This document shows, one piece after another, positions 1 through 6,539 of a stretch of 11,750 nucleotides of DNA. The first letter of the stretch is position 1; every line of letters begins with the position of its first letter. Both the position numbers and the translations under genes were made by a program. The stretch lies in the NCBI GenBank assembly GCA_030529125.1, contig JAUMXP010000039.1, forward strand, positions 1 to 11,750, given 5' to 3'. This stretch comes from Eubacteriales bacterium. Its GTDB lineage: Bacteria; Bacillota; Clostridia; Oscillospirales; Acutalibacteraceae. Below the pieces are notes generated by a model. The model was not told the origin of the DNA. It worked only from the letters and a program-made list of their open reading frames with translations, and did not search any database.

Positions 1-208
1 TATCCATTTCACGCTTTGAACAAGCGCTGTCGCCGTTGATTTCGGCTGCTTTTTCGATGAGGTCATCTGTTGTGTCACCCTGAGCGGATACAACAACGAC
101 GACGTTATTACCTTTTTTGTAAGTGTCTGTGACAACTCTTGCGACGTTCATTACGTGCTCAGCGTCTTTAACTGAACTGCCACCGAACTTTTGTACAATT
201 AAACCCAT
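1..208 (-). CDS. lysC: Aspartate kinase, N-terminal part (runs off the left edge)
   Basis: Aspartate kinase phosphorylates L-aspartate, the first step toward lysine, threonine, methionine and diaminopimelate in the cytoplasm. Only the first 69 codons are in the window. The protein starts MGLIVQKFGGSSVKD, and the KFGGSS stretch is the nucleotide-binding signature of the aspartate kinase/amino-acid kinase family. A later VVVVVSAQGDTTDDL segment matches the second strand and loop of that fold. The ATG at 206-208 is preceded by AAGGAG, which begins right behind the stop codon of hom. The 14-bp gap to hom argues for one transcript. The C-terminal ACT domains that would show which amino acid inhibits the enzyme lie outside the window. 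Identification is firm; which isozyme it is cannot be told. Confidence 0.93.
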   Translation of the reverse strand, partial: MGLIVQKFGGSSVKDAEHVMNVARVVTDTYKKGNNVVVVVSAQGDTTDDLIEKAAEINGDSACSKREMD

Positions 209-222
209 ATATTGAACTCCTT

Positions 223-1467
223 TTATAGATCTCCGACACGGATAGCAGATTCAACCTTGATACCGCTATTGTTCAGAGTATCGATATTTTTCTCAATTTC
301 ACCGTAAGCAAGAGGCTCACAGATAAAGGCAATTTCGCCTTGTTTTGCATCGTCTTTTGAAAGAATGTGAATATCTTTGAAAAGCTCTTCTGCTTTAGTA
401 TATGCAGCTTTTGTGTCATCGGCAATAGCACGGATGTACATAGCTGTGACAGAGTCTTTATAGTCAATGACTGATGAGTTGTCAGAATCTGTCCAGAATA
501 GATACTTTCTGTTTTTCAGATGTTTAGCACAGTCAACGATATCAGCAACAACCGCTGACGCAGTTGGTAACTTGCCTGCGCCCTTGCCGTAGAACACTAC
601 GTCGCCTGTACAGTCACCTCTGACCATAATGCCGTTGAATACGTCATCTATGTTAGCAAGCTGGCTTTTGTTAGGAACAAACATAGGAGCAACTAAAATA
701 TCGCACTTGTTGTTCTCAAGTCTCTTGACTTTACCGATAAGCTTGATTACACCGCCCCAGATTTCAGCGTACTTAACATCATCTAAAGTGATTTTTGTGA
801 TACCCTCTGTGTGTACTGCATCAGGGTAAATATGCTTACCAAAAGCTAAAGATGCAAGGATACATATCTTGCGGCATGCATCGTGACCTTCGACGTCTGC
901 TTCAGGGTTACGTTCAGCATAGCCTAAATCCTGAGCAAGCTTTAATGCAACGTCAAACTCCATACCCTCATTGATCATCTTAGTGAGTATGAAGTTTGTG
1001 GTGCCGTTTAAGATACCTGCGATTTCGGATACATTGTTAGCAACAAGGCACTGATTGATAGGACGGATAATAGGAATACCGCCACCAACTGATGCTTCGA
1101 AAAGGAAGTTTGCGTTGTTGTCTTTAGCAATAGATAGGAGCTCTGCGCCGTGTGCTGCTACGAGCTCTTTGTTTGATGTAACAACGCTCTTGCCAGAAAG
1201 CAAGCAGCGTTTAACATAATCATAAGCAGGGTTTAGTCCACCCATAACCTCGATTACAACGCGTACATCGATGTCGTTGATAATATCATCAAAGTTCTTT
1301 GTGAATCTGTCAGCCAGAGGACTGTCAGGGAATTCACGTAAATCAAGAATGTACTTTATGTACAGCTCTTCGCCTAAAGAAGCAAAGAGCTTGTTTTTGT
1401 GTGTCGTTAAAATTTCTGCGACACCGGAGCCAACCACTCCGTGACCCATTATAGCAACTGAAACCAT
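223..1467 (-). CDS. hom: Homoserine dehydrogenase
   Basis: This 414-residue enzyme reduces aspartate semialdehyde to homoserine with NAD(P)H, the branch point to threonine and methionine. The N-terminal Rossmann motif is GHGVVG at residues 8-13. TSNKELVA ends the nucleotide domain near residue 104. GILNGTTNFI at 151-160 is the family hallmark. The stretch around 181-200 (GYAERNPEADVEGHDACRK) holds the Asp (196) and Lys (200), four residues apart, that match the catalytic pair of known homoserine dehydrogenases. The last 75 or so residues (from about 338, SVTAMYIRAIADD) fit a regulatory ACT domain, which usually gives threonine inhibition. Length is normal for the long Gram-positive form. Upstream is AAAGG about 11 bp from the ATG, a somewhat long spacing. 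lysC follows 14 bp downstream, so the two are probably co-transcribed. I see no T-box or riboswitch leader. Confidence 0.96.
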   Translation of the reverse strand: MVSVAIMGHGVVGSGVAEILTTHKNKLFASLGEELYIKYILDLREFPDSPLADRFTKNFDDIINDIDVRVVIEVMGGLNPAYDYVKRCLLSGKSVVTSNKELVAAHGAELLSIAKDNNANFLFEASVGGGIPIIRPINQCLVANNVSEIAGILNGTTNFILTKMINEGMEFDVALKLAQDLGYAERNPEADVEGHDACRKICILASLAFGKHIYPDAVHTEGITKITLDDVKYAEIWGGVIKLIGKVKRLENNKCDILVAPMFVPNKSQLANIDDVFNGIMVRGDCTGDVVFYGKGAGKLPTASAVVADIVDCAKHLKNRKYLFWTDSDNSSVIDYKDSVTAMYIRAIADDTKAAYTKAEELFKDIHILSKDDAKQGEIAFICEPLAYGEIEKNIDTLNNSGIKVESAIRVGDL

Positions 1468-1502
1468 ATTTATATAAACCTTTCAGAAAATTGTTAATTC
1501 AG

Positions 1503-1520
1503 TTTTCGGATAACCGAAAA
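1503..1520 (-). terminator. Small hairpin between the PBP gene and hom (weak terminator candidate)
   Basis: TTTTCGG and CCGAAAA form a perfect 7-bp stem with a 4-nt loop, 18 bp past the PBP stop. On the minus strand the stem is followed by CTGAATTAAC, not a U-run, so it is a poor intrinsic terminator. It may instead stabilise or process the RNA. I found no convincing sigma-A promoter between it and hom, so read-through from the PBP gene into hom is possible. Confidence 0.3.
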
Positions 1521-1538
1521 GTAAAGACCGATACGTAA

Positions 1539-3851
1539 TTAATGAAACTCTGCAACAGGTGGCTCGATTTCACCGCCGCCTTCTTCAGGTGGAGCAGTGG
1601 TTTCGCCTTCAGGTAGAGTCTCCGTTGTCTCACCTGTGCTATCTGTTGTTTCATCAGACTGAGTTGAATCATCAGTGGTGTCTTCAGTAGGTGCGTAGTA
1701 GGAAGGTCCGCCACCAAATGCCATATGATAACCATTACAGTAATCAGGCAACTTGTTCTGTGGATAGTAACCAGTACCTGTGCTGGTACAACCAGGAGAA
1801 GCAAGCAGACCTGAGCCCTTACAGTAGGTAGCTTCTACAACTGTGCTTGGTTGTACGTATCCTTTGACTTCTTTGCCTTCGAGATACTTTGTCATAACTT
1901 TGCGCCATGTTGTAGTGGCGATTGAGGTGTAGTAGATTCTGCTTGGATTATCGTAACCTGTCCATACAGCGAGTGTACAGTAAGGTGAAGCACCAACAAA
2001 CCATGAGTCTTTATCATCATCGGTTGTACCTGTTTTACCGATGATATCCCAACCATAGACGTCAGCATTTCTAGACTGTGAATGCTGTGATGTCTGTACA
2101 TTGTAACGCAGAGTTCTGTTCATAGCCCATGCTGTTTCAGGTGAATAAGCCTGTACAGGTTGGTTGTTTCTGTTATCTAAGATAATAGTGCCGTTCTGGT
2201 CTGTAACATAGTAGTAGGTGTATGGCTTGTAGTACAAACCGCCATTACAAGTGTAGGTCATAGCGGCAGCCATCTCTCTGACAGTAACGCCACCTGACAT
2301 ACCACCAAGGGACAGAGCACCTAATGAGTAAGGGTCAACGTCCGGATCCAGATGTTCAAAGCCCATAACGTTTACAGCTTGATTGTATGCTGTCTGAGGA
2401 CCGATGTTTTTCATAGTCTGCACAGTAGCAGCGTTAGATGACCATGACAGAGCCTCAGGGACTGTCATGTATCCGTTGTAAGTTTCGTAAGCGTTGTTAG
2501 GACCAGCAACCAGAACACCCTGGTCGTTATATCTGTACTTTTCTATTGGTTCGTCGAGCACGAGACTGGAGTAGTGATTGAGTCCTGTTTCATGCGCGAT
2601 AGGGTAAGTGAAGATAGGTTTGATAGAAGAACCCGGCTGTAAAACTGCGTCTGATGCGCGGTCAAACAACAGGTTACCATCTTTTTTCTGTGAGCTACCG
2701 GTAGTAGCAATAACTCGACCTTCAAAGTCTATCATAGTCATACCGATCTGCAGATCAGTGCCGTAGTCGTCGTTACAGTGTAAACCCTCGTACTCAAGCA
2801 TTTTCTGAGTTTCAAGGTCCATAGCACAGTAGATCTTAAGACCTTCTGTGAAGAGCTTTTCAGAAGCAGCATTTTCGCTGATGTCGTAGTACTTAGCAAG
2901 ATCTCTGACGAGGTCGCCTGTCATCTGGTCGATGTACCAGTTCTGAATATCTTTGACTTCCTCTTCTTCTTCGTTCTGATTGCCTCTGTAATCAACAAAC
3001 TCAAGATTCTCCGATTCTTTCATCGCTTTTTCGTATTCTTTTTTAGTGATCATATCCTGCTCGTACATCTGATCAAGAACAAGCTCTCTACGGATTTTGT
3101 TGTTTTCAGGGTAAATGAGCGGATTCCACTTAGATGGGTTCTGGGTGATACCTGCGATAGCGGCACACTCGCAAATAGTACATTCGCTGATGTCTTTATC
3201 AAAATAGAGCTGTGCGGCTGCCTGTACACCCTGAGCGTTGTTACCGAAGTTAACTACGTTGAGATAAGCTTCTAAAATATCGTCTTTCGAGTATTCGCGC
3301 TCAATGTTTAAAGCTCTGAAAATCTCTCGAAGTTTACGGGTAAGACTCACTTCGTTATCATCAGTTATGTTCTTGATGAGCTGCTGAGTAAGTGTTGATC
3401 CGCCGTAATCATCAGAACCAGTCATCAGACTGATAACAGCACCGCCTGTACGTACCCAGTCAACACCGCTGTGTTCGTAGAAACGTTTGTCTTCAATAGC
3501 GATAACCGCCTTGCCCATATAGTCAGGCATATCCTGAAGATCAACCCAGATACGGTCCTCTGTACCGTACAGCTTCTGGTATTCTACAAACTCGCCCGTA
3601 TCAGGGTCTTTGACGTAAATAAACGATGACAGGTTCAGTGAACGAGCGTTTAAGTCGATACCTGTTGGCTCATTAGCAAGATTGAAAATATATATACCGA
3701 CGGATATCATAATAACAATACCCGCACAAATGAAGACCGCAAGACAAGTCTTGACGATTTTCCAAACAGCGGAGAGGGCTACCATAGCACCTGAACGCTT
3801 TTTGGTTACTTCTATTTTATCGGTATATTTGCTGATGTCGGTTTTTCTCAT
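1539..3851 (-). CDS. Class A penicillin-binding protein (PBP1A-type glycosyltransferase/transpeptidase)
   Basis: A 770-residue bifunctional cell-wall enzyme that polymerises lipid II and cross-links peptides on the outer face of the membrane. A cytoplasmic basic tail is followed by one membrane segment at about 31-58. The GT51 domain carries EDKRFYEHSG at 120-129, with Glu120 the expected catalytic base, and GGSTLTQQLIKN at 150-161. The transpeptidase domain has SxxK (Ser408, Lys411, in QPGSSIKP), SxN (471-473) and KTGT (606-609). An acidic linker (EEEEE, about 294-298) separates the two parts. The C-terminus from about 720 is low-complexity, rich in Thr, Glu, Asp and Pro. I start it at 3851 because GAGGAGG lies just upstream of that ATG; an in-frame start 16 codons earlier lacks this. 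It is probably transcribed alone or with hom behind it. Which PBP paralogue it is cannot be told. Confidence 0.95.
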   Translation of the reverse strand: MRKTDISKYTDKIEVTKKRSGAMVALSAVWKIVKTCLAVFICAGIVIMISVGIYIFNLANEPTGIDLNARSLNLSSFIYVKDPDTGEFVEYQKLYGTEDRIWVDLQDMPDYMGKAVIAIEDKRFYEHSGVDWVRTGGAVISLMTGSDDYGGSTLTQQLIKNITDDNEVSLTRKLREIFRALNIEREYSKDDILEAYLNVVNFGNNAQGVQAAAQLYFDKDISECTICECAAIAGITQNPSKWNPLIYPENNKIRRELVLDQMYEQDMITKKEYEKAMKESENLEFVDYRGNQNEEEEEVKDIQNWYIDQMTGDLVRDLAKYYDISENAASEKLFTEGLKIYCAMDLETQKMLEYEGLHCNDDYGTDLQIGMTMIDFEGRVIATTGSSQKKDGNLLFDRASDAVLQPGSSIKPIFTYPIAHETGLNHYSSLVLDEPIEKYRYNDQGVLVAGPNNAYETYNGYMTVPEALSWSSNAATVQTMKNIGPQTAYNQAVNVMGFEHLDPDVDPYSLGALSLGGMSGGVTVREMAAAMTYTCNGGLYYKPYTYYYVTDQNGTIILDNRNNQPVQAYSPETAWAMNRTLRYNVQTSQHSQSRNADVYGWDIIGKTGTTDDDKDSWFVGASPYCTLAVWTGYDNPSRIYYTSIATTTWRKVMTKYLEGKEVKGYVQPSTVVEATYCKGSGLLASPGCTSTGTGYYPQNKLPDYCNGYHMAFGGGPSYYAPTEDTTDDSTQSDETTDSTGETTETLPEGETTAPPEEGGGEIEPPVAEFH

Positions 3852-3889
3852 ATTTCCGACCTCCTCATAAAATACATATAGCCACAATA

Positions 3890-3918
3890 AGTATAACACT
3901 AATATGGCAAAAAATAAA
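3890..3918 (-). promoter_or_regulatory. Possible extended -10 promoter for the PBP gene
   Basis: On the minus strand TG-T-TATACT (TATACT at 3890-3895) is an extended -10 element. A weak -35, TTTATT, lies 17 bp upstream at 3913-3918. It is placed about 40 bp before the PBP start codon. The -35 matches poorly, so this rests mainly on the extended -10. Confidence 0.35.
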
Positions 3919-3932
3919 TAATTTTTTGTGAA

Positions 3933-3961
3933 TTAACTGGAGATTTTTCGAGTCTTATAGT
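3933..3961 (+). promoter_or_regulatory. Possible sigma-A-type promoter for the BofC-like gene
   Basis: TTAACT (3933-3938) and TATAGT (3956-3961) are separated by 17 bp and match 4/6 and 5/6 of the consensus. They sit about 60 bp before the ATG at 4021 in the divergent gap with the PBP gene. If the downstream gene is a true BofC relative it should be made in the forespore, so a sigma-G or sigma-F promoter may be used instead. I could not recognise one. Confidence 0.35.
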
Positions 3962-4020
3962 GTATAAAAATATGAATATTACATAAAAAACGTGCAAAAA
4001 TAGTGTCGAGGTGCATTTAC

Positions 4021-4335
4021 ATGAAAAAATTGATACCTATTTTTGGAGCGTTTGCGATAATTTGTGTGATAATTTCTACACTGACTGCCCAAAGTAAAAC
4101 GGATACTCAAAACGTGGATAATACAACGCAAGCTACAGTTTCGCAAGAACAAAAAACATATATGGTTAAAAGCCAGAACGGAAGAATTGTCGTTATGTGC
4201 GGGGATGAGCTGTACTACAGAACTACGACAGCGGTTAGCACTCTGCCAAAAAAAGACCAGAAAATCCTTCTGTACGGAATCAAGGCGCAAACGCTTGAGG
4301 AAGTCGAACTGATTCTAAGGGATTATTGCAGTTGA
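4021..4335 (+). CDS. Small exported or anchored protein with BofC C-terminal-like domain
   Basis: A 104-residue protein with an N-terminal hydrophobic segment (about residues 4-23, MKKLIPIFGAF onward) that is a signal peptide or membrane anchor. A Thr/Gln-rich linker follows, then a domain of about 55 residues. That domain reads YMVKSQNGRIVVM, then STLPKKDQKILLYGI, then LEEVELILRDY. This pattern (YxVKxxNGxIxV, SLPxxDQxLLxxGI, LxxLLxDY) is what I remember of the BofC C-terminal domain and its short clostridial relatives. BofC in Bacillus is a forespore protein of the intermembrane space that controls SpoIVB signalling to pro-sigma-K processing. This protein is much shorter and lacks the N-terminal BofC domain. 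The ATG is chosen because GAGGTG lies 7 bp upstream; an upstream in-frame GTG overlaps that site. The domain call is from memory and moderately sure; a sporulation role is inference. Confidence 0.65.
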   Translation: MKKLIPIFGAFAIICVIISTLTAQSKTDTQNVDNTTQATVSQEQKTYMVKSQNGRIVVMCGDELYYRTTTAVSTLPKKDQKILLYGIKAQTLEEVELILRDYCS

Positions 4336-4379
4336 TTCTTTGAATTTTTGCTATGTTTTTCTATTATTATTACCTTGAT

Positions 4380-4408
4380 TTGTGCAATACTTGTCTTTTT
4401 TCTATAAT
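4380..4408 (+). promoter_or_regulatory. Possible promoter of the starch-binding protein gene
   Basis: TTGTGC (4380-4385) and a perfect TATAAT (4403-4408) are 17 bp apart, about 128 bp before the start codon. A second TATAAT occurs near 4470 without a good -35. The gap between the BofC-like gene and this one shows no terminator hairpin and no recognisable riboswitch. Confidence 0.33.
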
Positions 4409-4535
4409 TTGATTGGCGTATTTTATTTTTGTGTCAGTTTATATTGAAAAGGAAAGTTATTTGTTATAAAATTATAATGATATTTTAGGGTGATTTTTGC
4501 CTTATGAATCAAATTTATATTTAGGAGAAAATGAC

Positions 4536-6431
4536 ATGAAAAAACTTAGCAAAAGAGCGCTTAGTCTTGTATTATCAATCCTGATTTTAGCAAGTCTTTG
4601 CACAGTTATGATCACAGCTAATGCTGCTGGTACTACAGTTTACTACAAGGGTGGTAACTGGTCTACTGTTTACTGCTATATGTGGAACGGTTCCGGTGGT
4701 GCTGGTAACGAAAACAACAGCTGGCCGGGTGTTCAGATGACAAACAACGGCGGTGTATGGGAATACAACGCTGACATTAACTACGAAAATGTTATTTTTA
4801 ATAACGGTGGTGGAAGTCAGACAGGCGATATGGCTTATCCTGGTCCTAACAACATCTACAATGCTTCAACAAGCAAGTGGGAAGAGTACTTCGTTGGTCC
4901 AAAGGCTCCATCTATCACAGCTTCTAAGAAAGACGGCTCTTCTTTCAAGAGCGAGACACTCGACGTTACTATCACTGTAAAAGATGCTGACACAGCTTCT
5001 TACTCAGTTGACGGCGGCGCAGCTAAGTCTTTCACAGATACAGTCACTGTAACAGTAGGCGCAGGTGTTGCTGCAGGTTCTACAACAACTATCTCAGTAA
5101 CTGCAACTAACACAGTTGGCACAACAACAAGCACATTCACATATACAAAAAAGCAGGCAGGCGTTGTTTCTGACGGCGACGGTTCAACAGCTCCTGCGCT
5201 TGACGGTTACTATGCTACTAACCCTAACGGTCAGGTTGGTAAGCAGGCTAACATTACAATTGACGGCTCTATCTCTGACTGGGACAGCTCAATGCTCATC
5301 GCTCAGGGCGTAGCTAACGATGACCCAAGAGTATATCGCGACAGCTCAATGCACGAAATCGCTGTTGATGACTACGCACTCTACGCTGCTTGGGATAACT
5401 CTAATCTCTACCTTATGTGGGAAATGGCTAATGTTCAGGACTCAGTAGCTCCTGGAGATGATTTCCCGCTTACACAGGGCAACCTCTGGATTTATAACCT
5501 TCCTTCTTTCCTTTACTTCAGCATTGACCCTTCTATCGAGGGTGACGGTACTGTTGAATCCGGTGCTACAGTATGGGATACAGGCACTACTATTGACGCT
5601 AATATTGATACAGTAGTTGCTTTTTCAACAAACGGTTCTAACGGTCCTTTCGTTTACAAAGCAAACGACGACGGTAAGATTGTCTACAATGAAACTCGCC
5701 AATCTTCAATTCAGATGGAGTGGGGTAACGGCTCAATTTCTACAAACCTGTATGGTGTAGATAAGGGTCATGGTCATTGGAACAACCGTGTGCCTGGTGA
5801 TACACTCGATGATTCAAGCAAATGGGTTGATTTCTACGCTGCCGGTTCAGGTCACAAGAAGAGTCTTGATATGTTCTACGAAATGTCTATTCCGCTTGAT
5901 TTACTTGGCACATCAGCTTCTGAGCTTACAGCAAACGGCATCGGTCTCATGAAGATTTCTACATATGGTACATCAGCTATGAATACACTTCCTGCTGACC
6001 CTTCAACATGGGACAACGCTGCTGAGGAATATTCAAAGGACCCTTCAAGCTCTCACGAAAAGGAAGACACTGACCACATCACAGTTCCTTTAGCTAGAAT
6101 TGGTAAGCTTCTCGAAGGCGGCGACACACCTGTTGTTCCACCAACACCTACACAGCCAACACAGCCATCTCAGCCAACAACACCAGGTGTAAACCCAACT
6201 AACAAGTATATGTGCGGTGATGCTAGCTTAGACAACACAGTTGCTGTTGCTGACGCTACAATGATTCAGAGACACACAGCTTTCCTTTCAACACTTGTTG
6301 ACGTAGCTGCTCTTGCTGCTGATGCTAACCAGGACGGCGAAATCACAGTAATCGACGCTACTTTAGTACAGAGATATGTTGCTAAGCTTAATGATGAAGA
6401 ATACAGAATTGGTGAATACCTCTATTACTGA
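4536..6431 (+). CDS. Secreted starch-binding protein, CBM26 / Ig-like / CBM74-like / dockerin (Sas6-like)
   Basis: A 631-residue secreted amylosome component with no catalytic domain, likely an adhesin that holds starch granules to a scaffoldin. The signal peptide covers residues 1-30 or 31 (cleavage near ANAA). A starch-binding CBM26 spans about 33-120, with aromatic-rich stretches (VYYKGGNW, NSWPGVQM, WEYNAD). An Ig-like or chitobiase-C-like beta domain spans 122-205. A large domain at about 225-525 starts ITIDGSISDWD and ends HEKEDTDHITVPLARIG; its length and position fit CBM74, a raw-starch-binding family. A Pro/Thr linker (about 530-556) leads to a type I dockerin (558-620). Both dockerin repeats keep calcium ligands at loop positions 1, 3, 5 and 12 (D562/S564/D566/D573 and D596/N598/D600/D607). 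The start is the ATG 8 bp after AGGAG. The CBM26 and dockerin calls are strong; the CBM74 call rests on recollection of Sas6. Confidence 0.85.
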   Translation: MKKLSKRALSLVLSILILASLCTVMITANAAGTTVYYKGGNWSTVYCYMWNGSGGAGNENNSWPGVQMTNNGGVWEYNADINYENVIFNNGGGSQTGDMAYPGPNNIYNASTSKWEEYFVGPKAPSITASKKDGSSFKSETLDVTITVKDADTASYSVDGGAAKSFTDTVTVTVGAGVAAGSTTTISVTATNTVGTTTSTFTYTKKQAGVVSDGDGSTAPALDGYYATNPNGQVGKQANITIDGSISDWDSSMLIAQGVANDDPRVYRDSSMHEIAVDDYALYAAWDNSNLYLMWEMANVQDSVAPGDDFPLTQGNLWIYNLPSFLYFSIDPSIEGDGTVESGATVWDTGTTIDANIDTVVAFSTNGSNGPFVYKANDDGKIVYNETRQSSIQMEWGNGSISTNLYGVDKGHGHWNNRVPGDTLDDSSKWVDFYAAGSGHKKSLDMFYEMSIPLDLLGTSASELTANGIGLMKISTYGTSAMNTLPADPSTWDNAAEEYSKDPSSSHEKEDTDHITVPLARIGKLLEGGDTPVVPPTPTQPTQPSQPTTPGVNPTNKYMCGDASLDNTVAVADATMIQRHTAFLSTLVDVAALAADANQDGEITVIDATLVQRYVAKLNDEEYRIGEYLYY

Positions 6432-6451
6432 TAATTAACCCTTAAAATAAG

Positions 6452-6525
6452 AAAGGCTACCCTTTTGATATGCACCTCCAAAAGTGTCTAACTTTTGGGG
6501 TGCATATCATTTTTGGGTAGCCTTT
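6452..6525. terminator. Long two-tier hairpin, bidirectional terminator between convergent dockerin genes
   Basis: The outer stem of 11 bp pairs AAAGGCTACCC (6452-6462) with GGGTAGCCTTT (6515-6525). After a small A/T internal loop, a second stem pairs 6467-6485 with 6491-6508. This is 18 bp with one bulged T (6477) and a 5-nt loop, GTCTA. Plus-strand transcripts end the stem in a T-run (CCTTTTTCTT) and minus-strand transcripts in CCTTTCTTATTTT. It sits 20 bp after one stop codon and 14 bp before the other, so it probably ends both genes. The inner stem is far longer than a terminator needs. Confidence 0.85.
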
Positions 6526-6539
6526 TTCTTATGCAAATA

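Noticed and set aside
1499..1804. 101-codon minus-strand frame overlapping the end of the PBP gene
   Set aside because: It overlaps the repetitive Thr/Glu/Pro-coding tail of the PBP in another frame, and low-complexity DNA often gives such open frames.
3979..4290. 103-codon minus-strand frame opposite the BofC-like gene
   Set aside because: The plus-strand frame has a signal sequence, a ribosome site and a recognisable domain. The minus frame has none of these.
4497..4535. Upstream in-frame start for the starch-binding protein
   Set aside because: The extra 13 residues precede a normal signal peptide, and the AGGAG ribosome site would lie inside the gene. The ATG at 4536 fits better.
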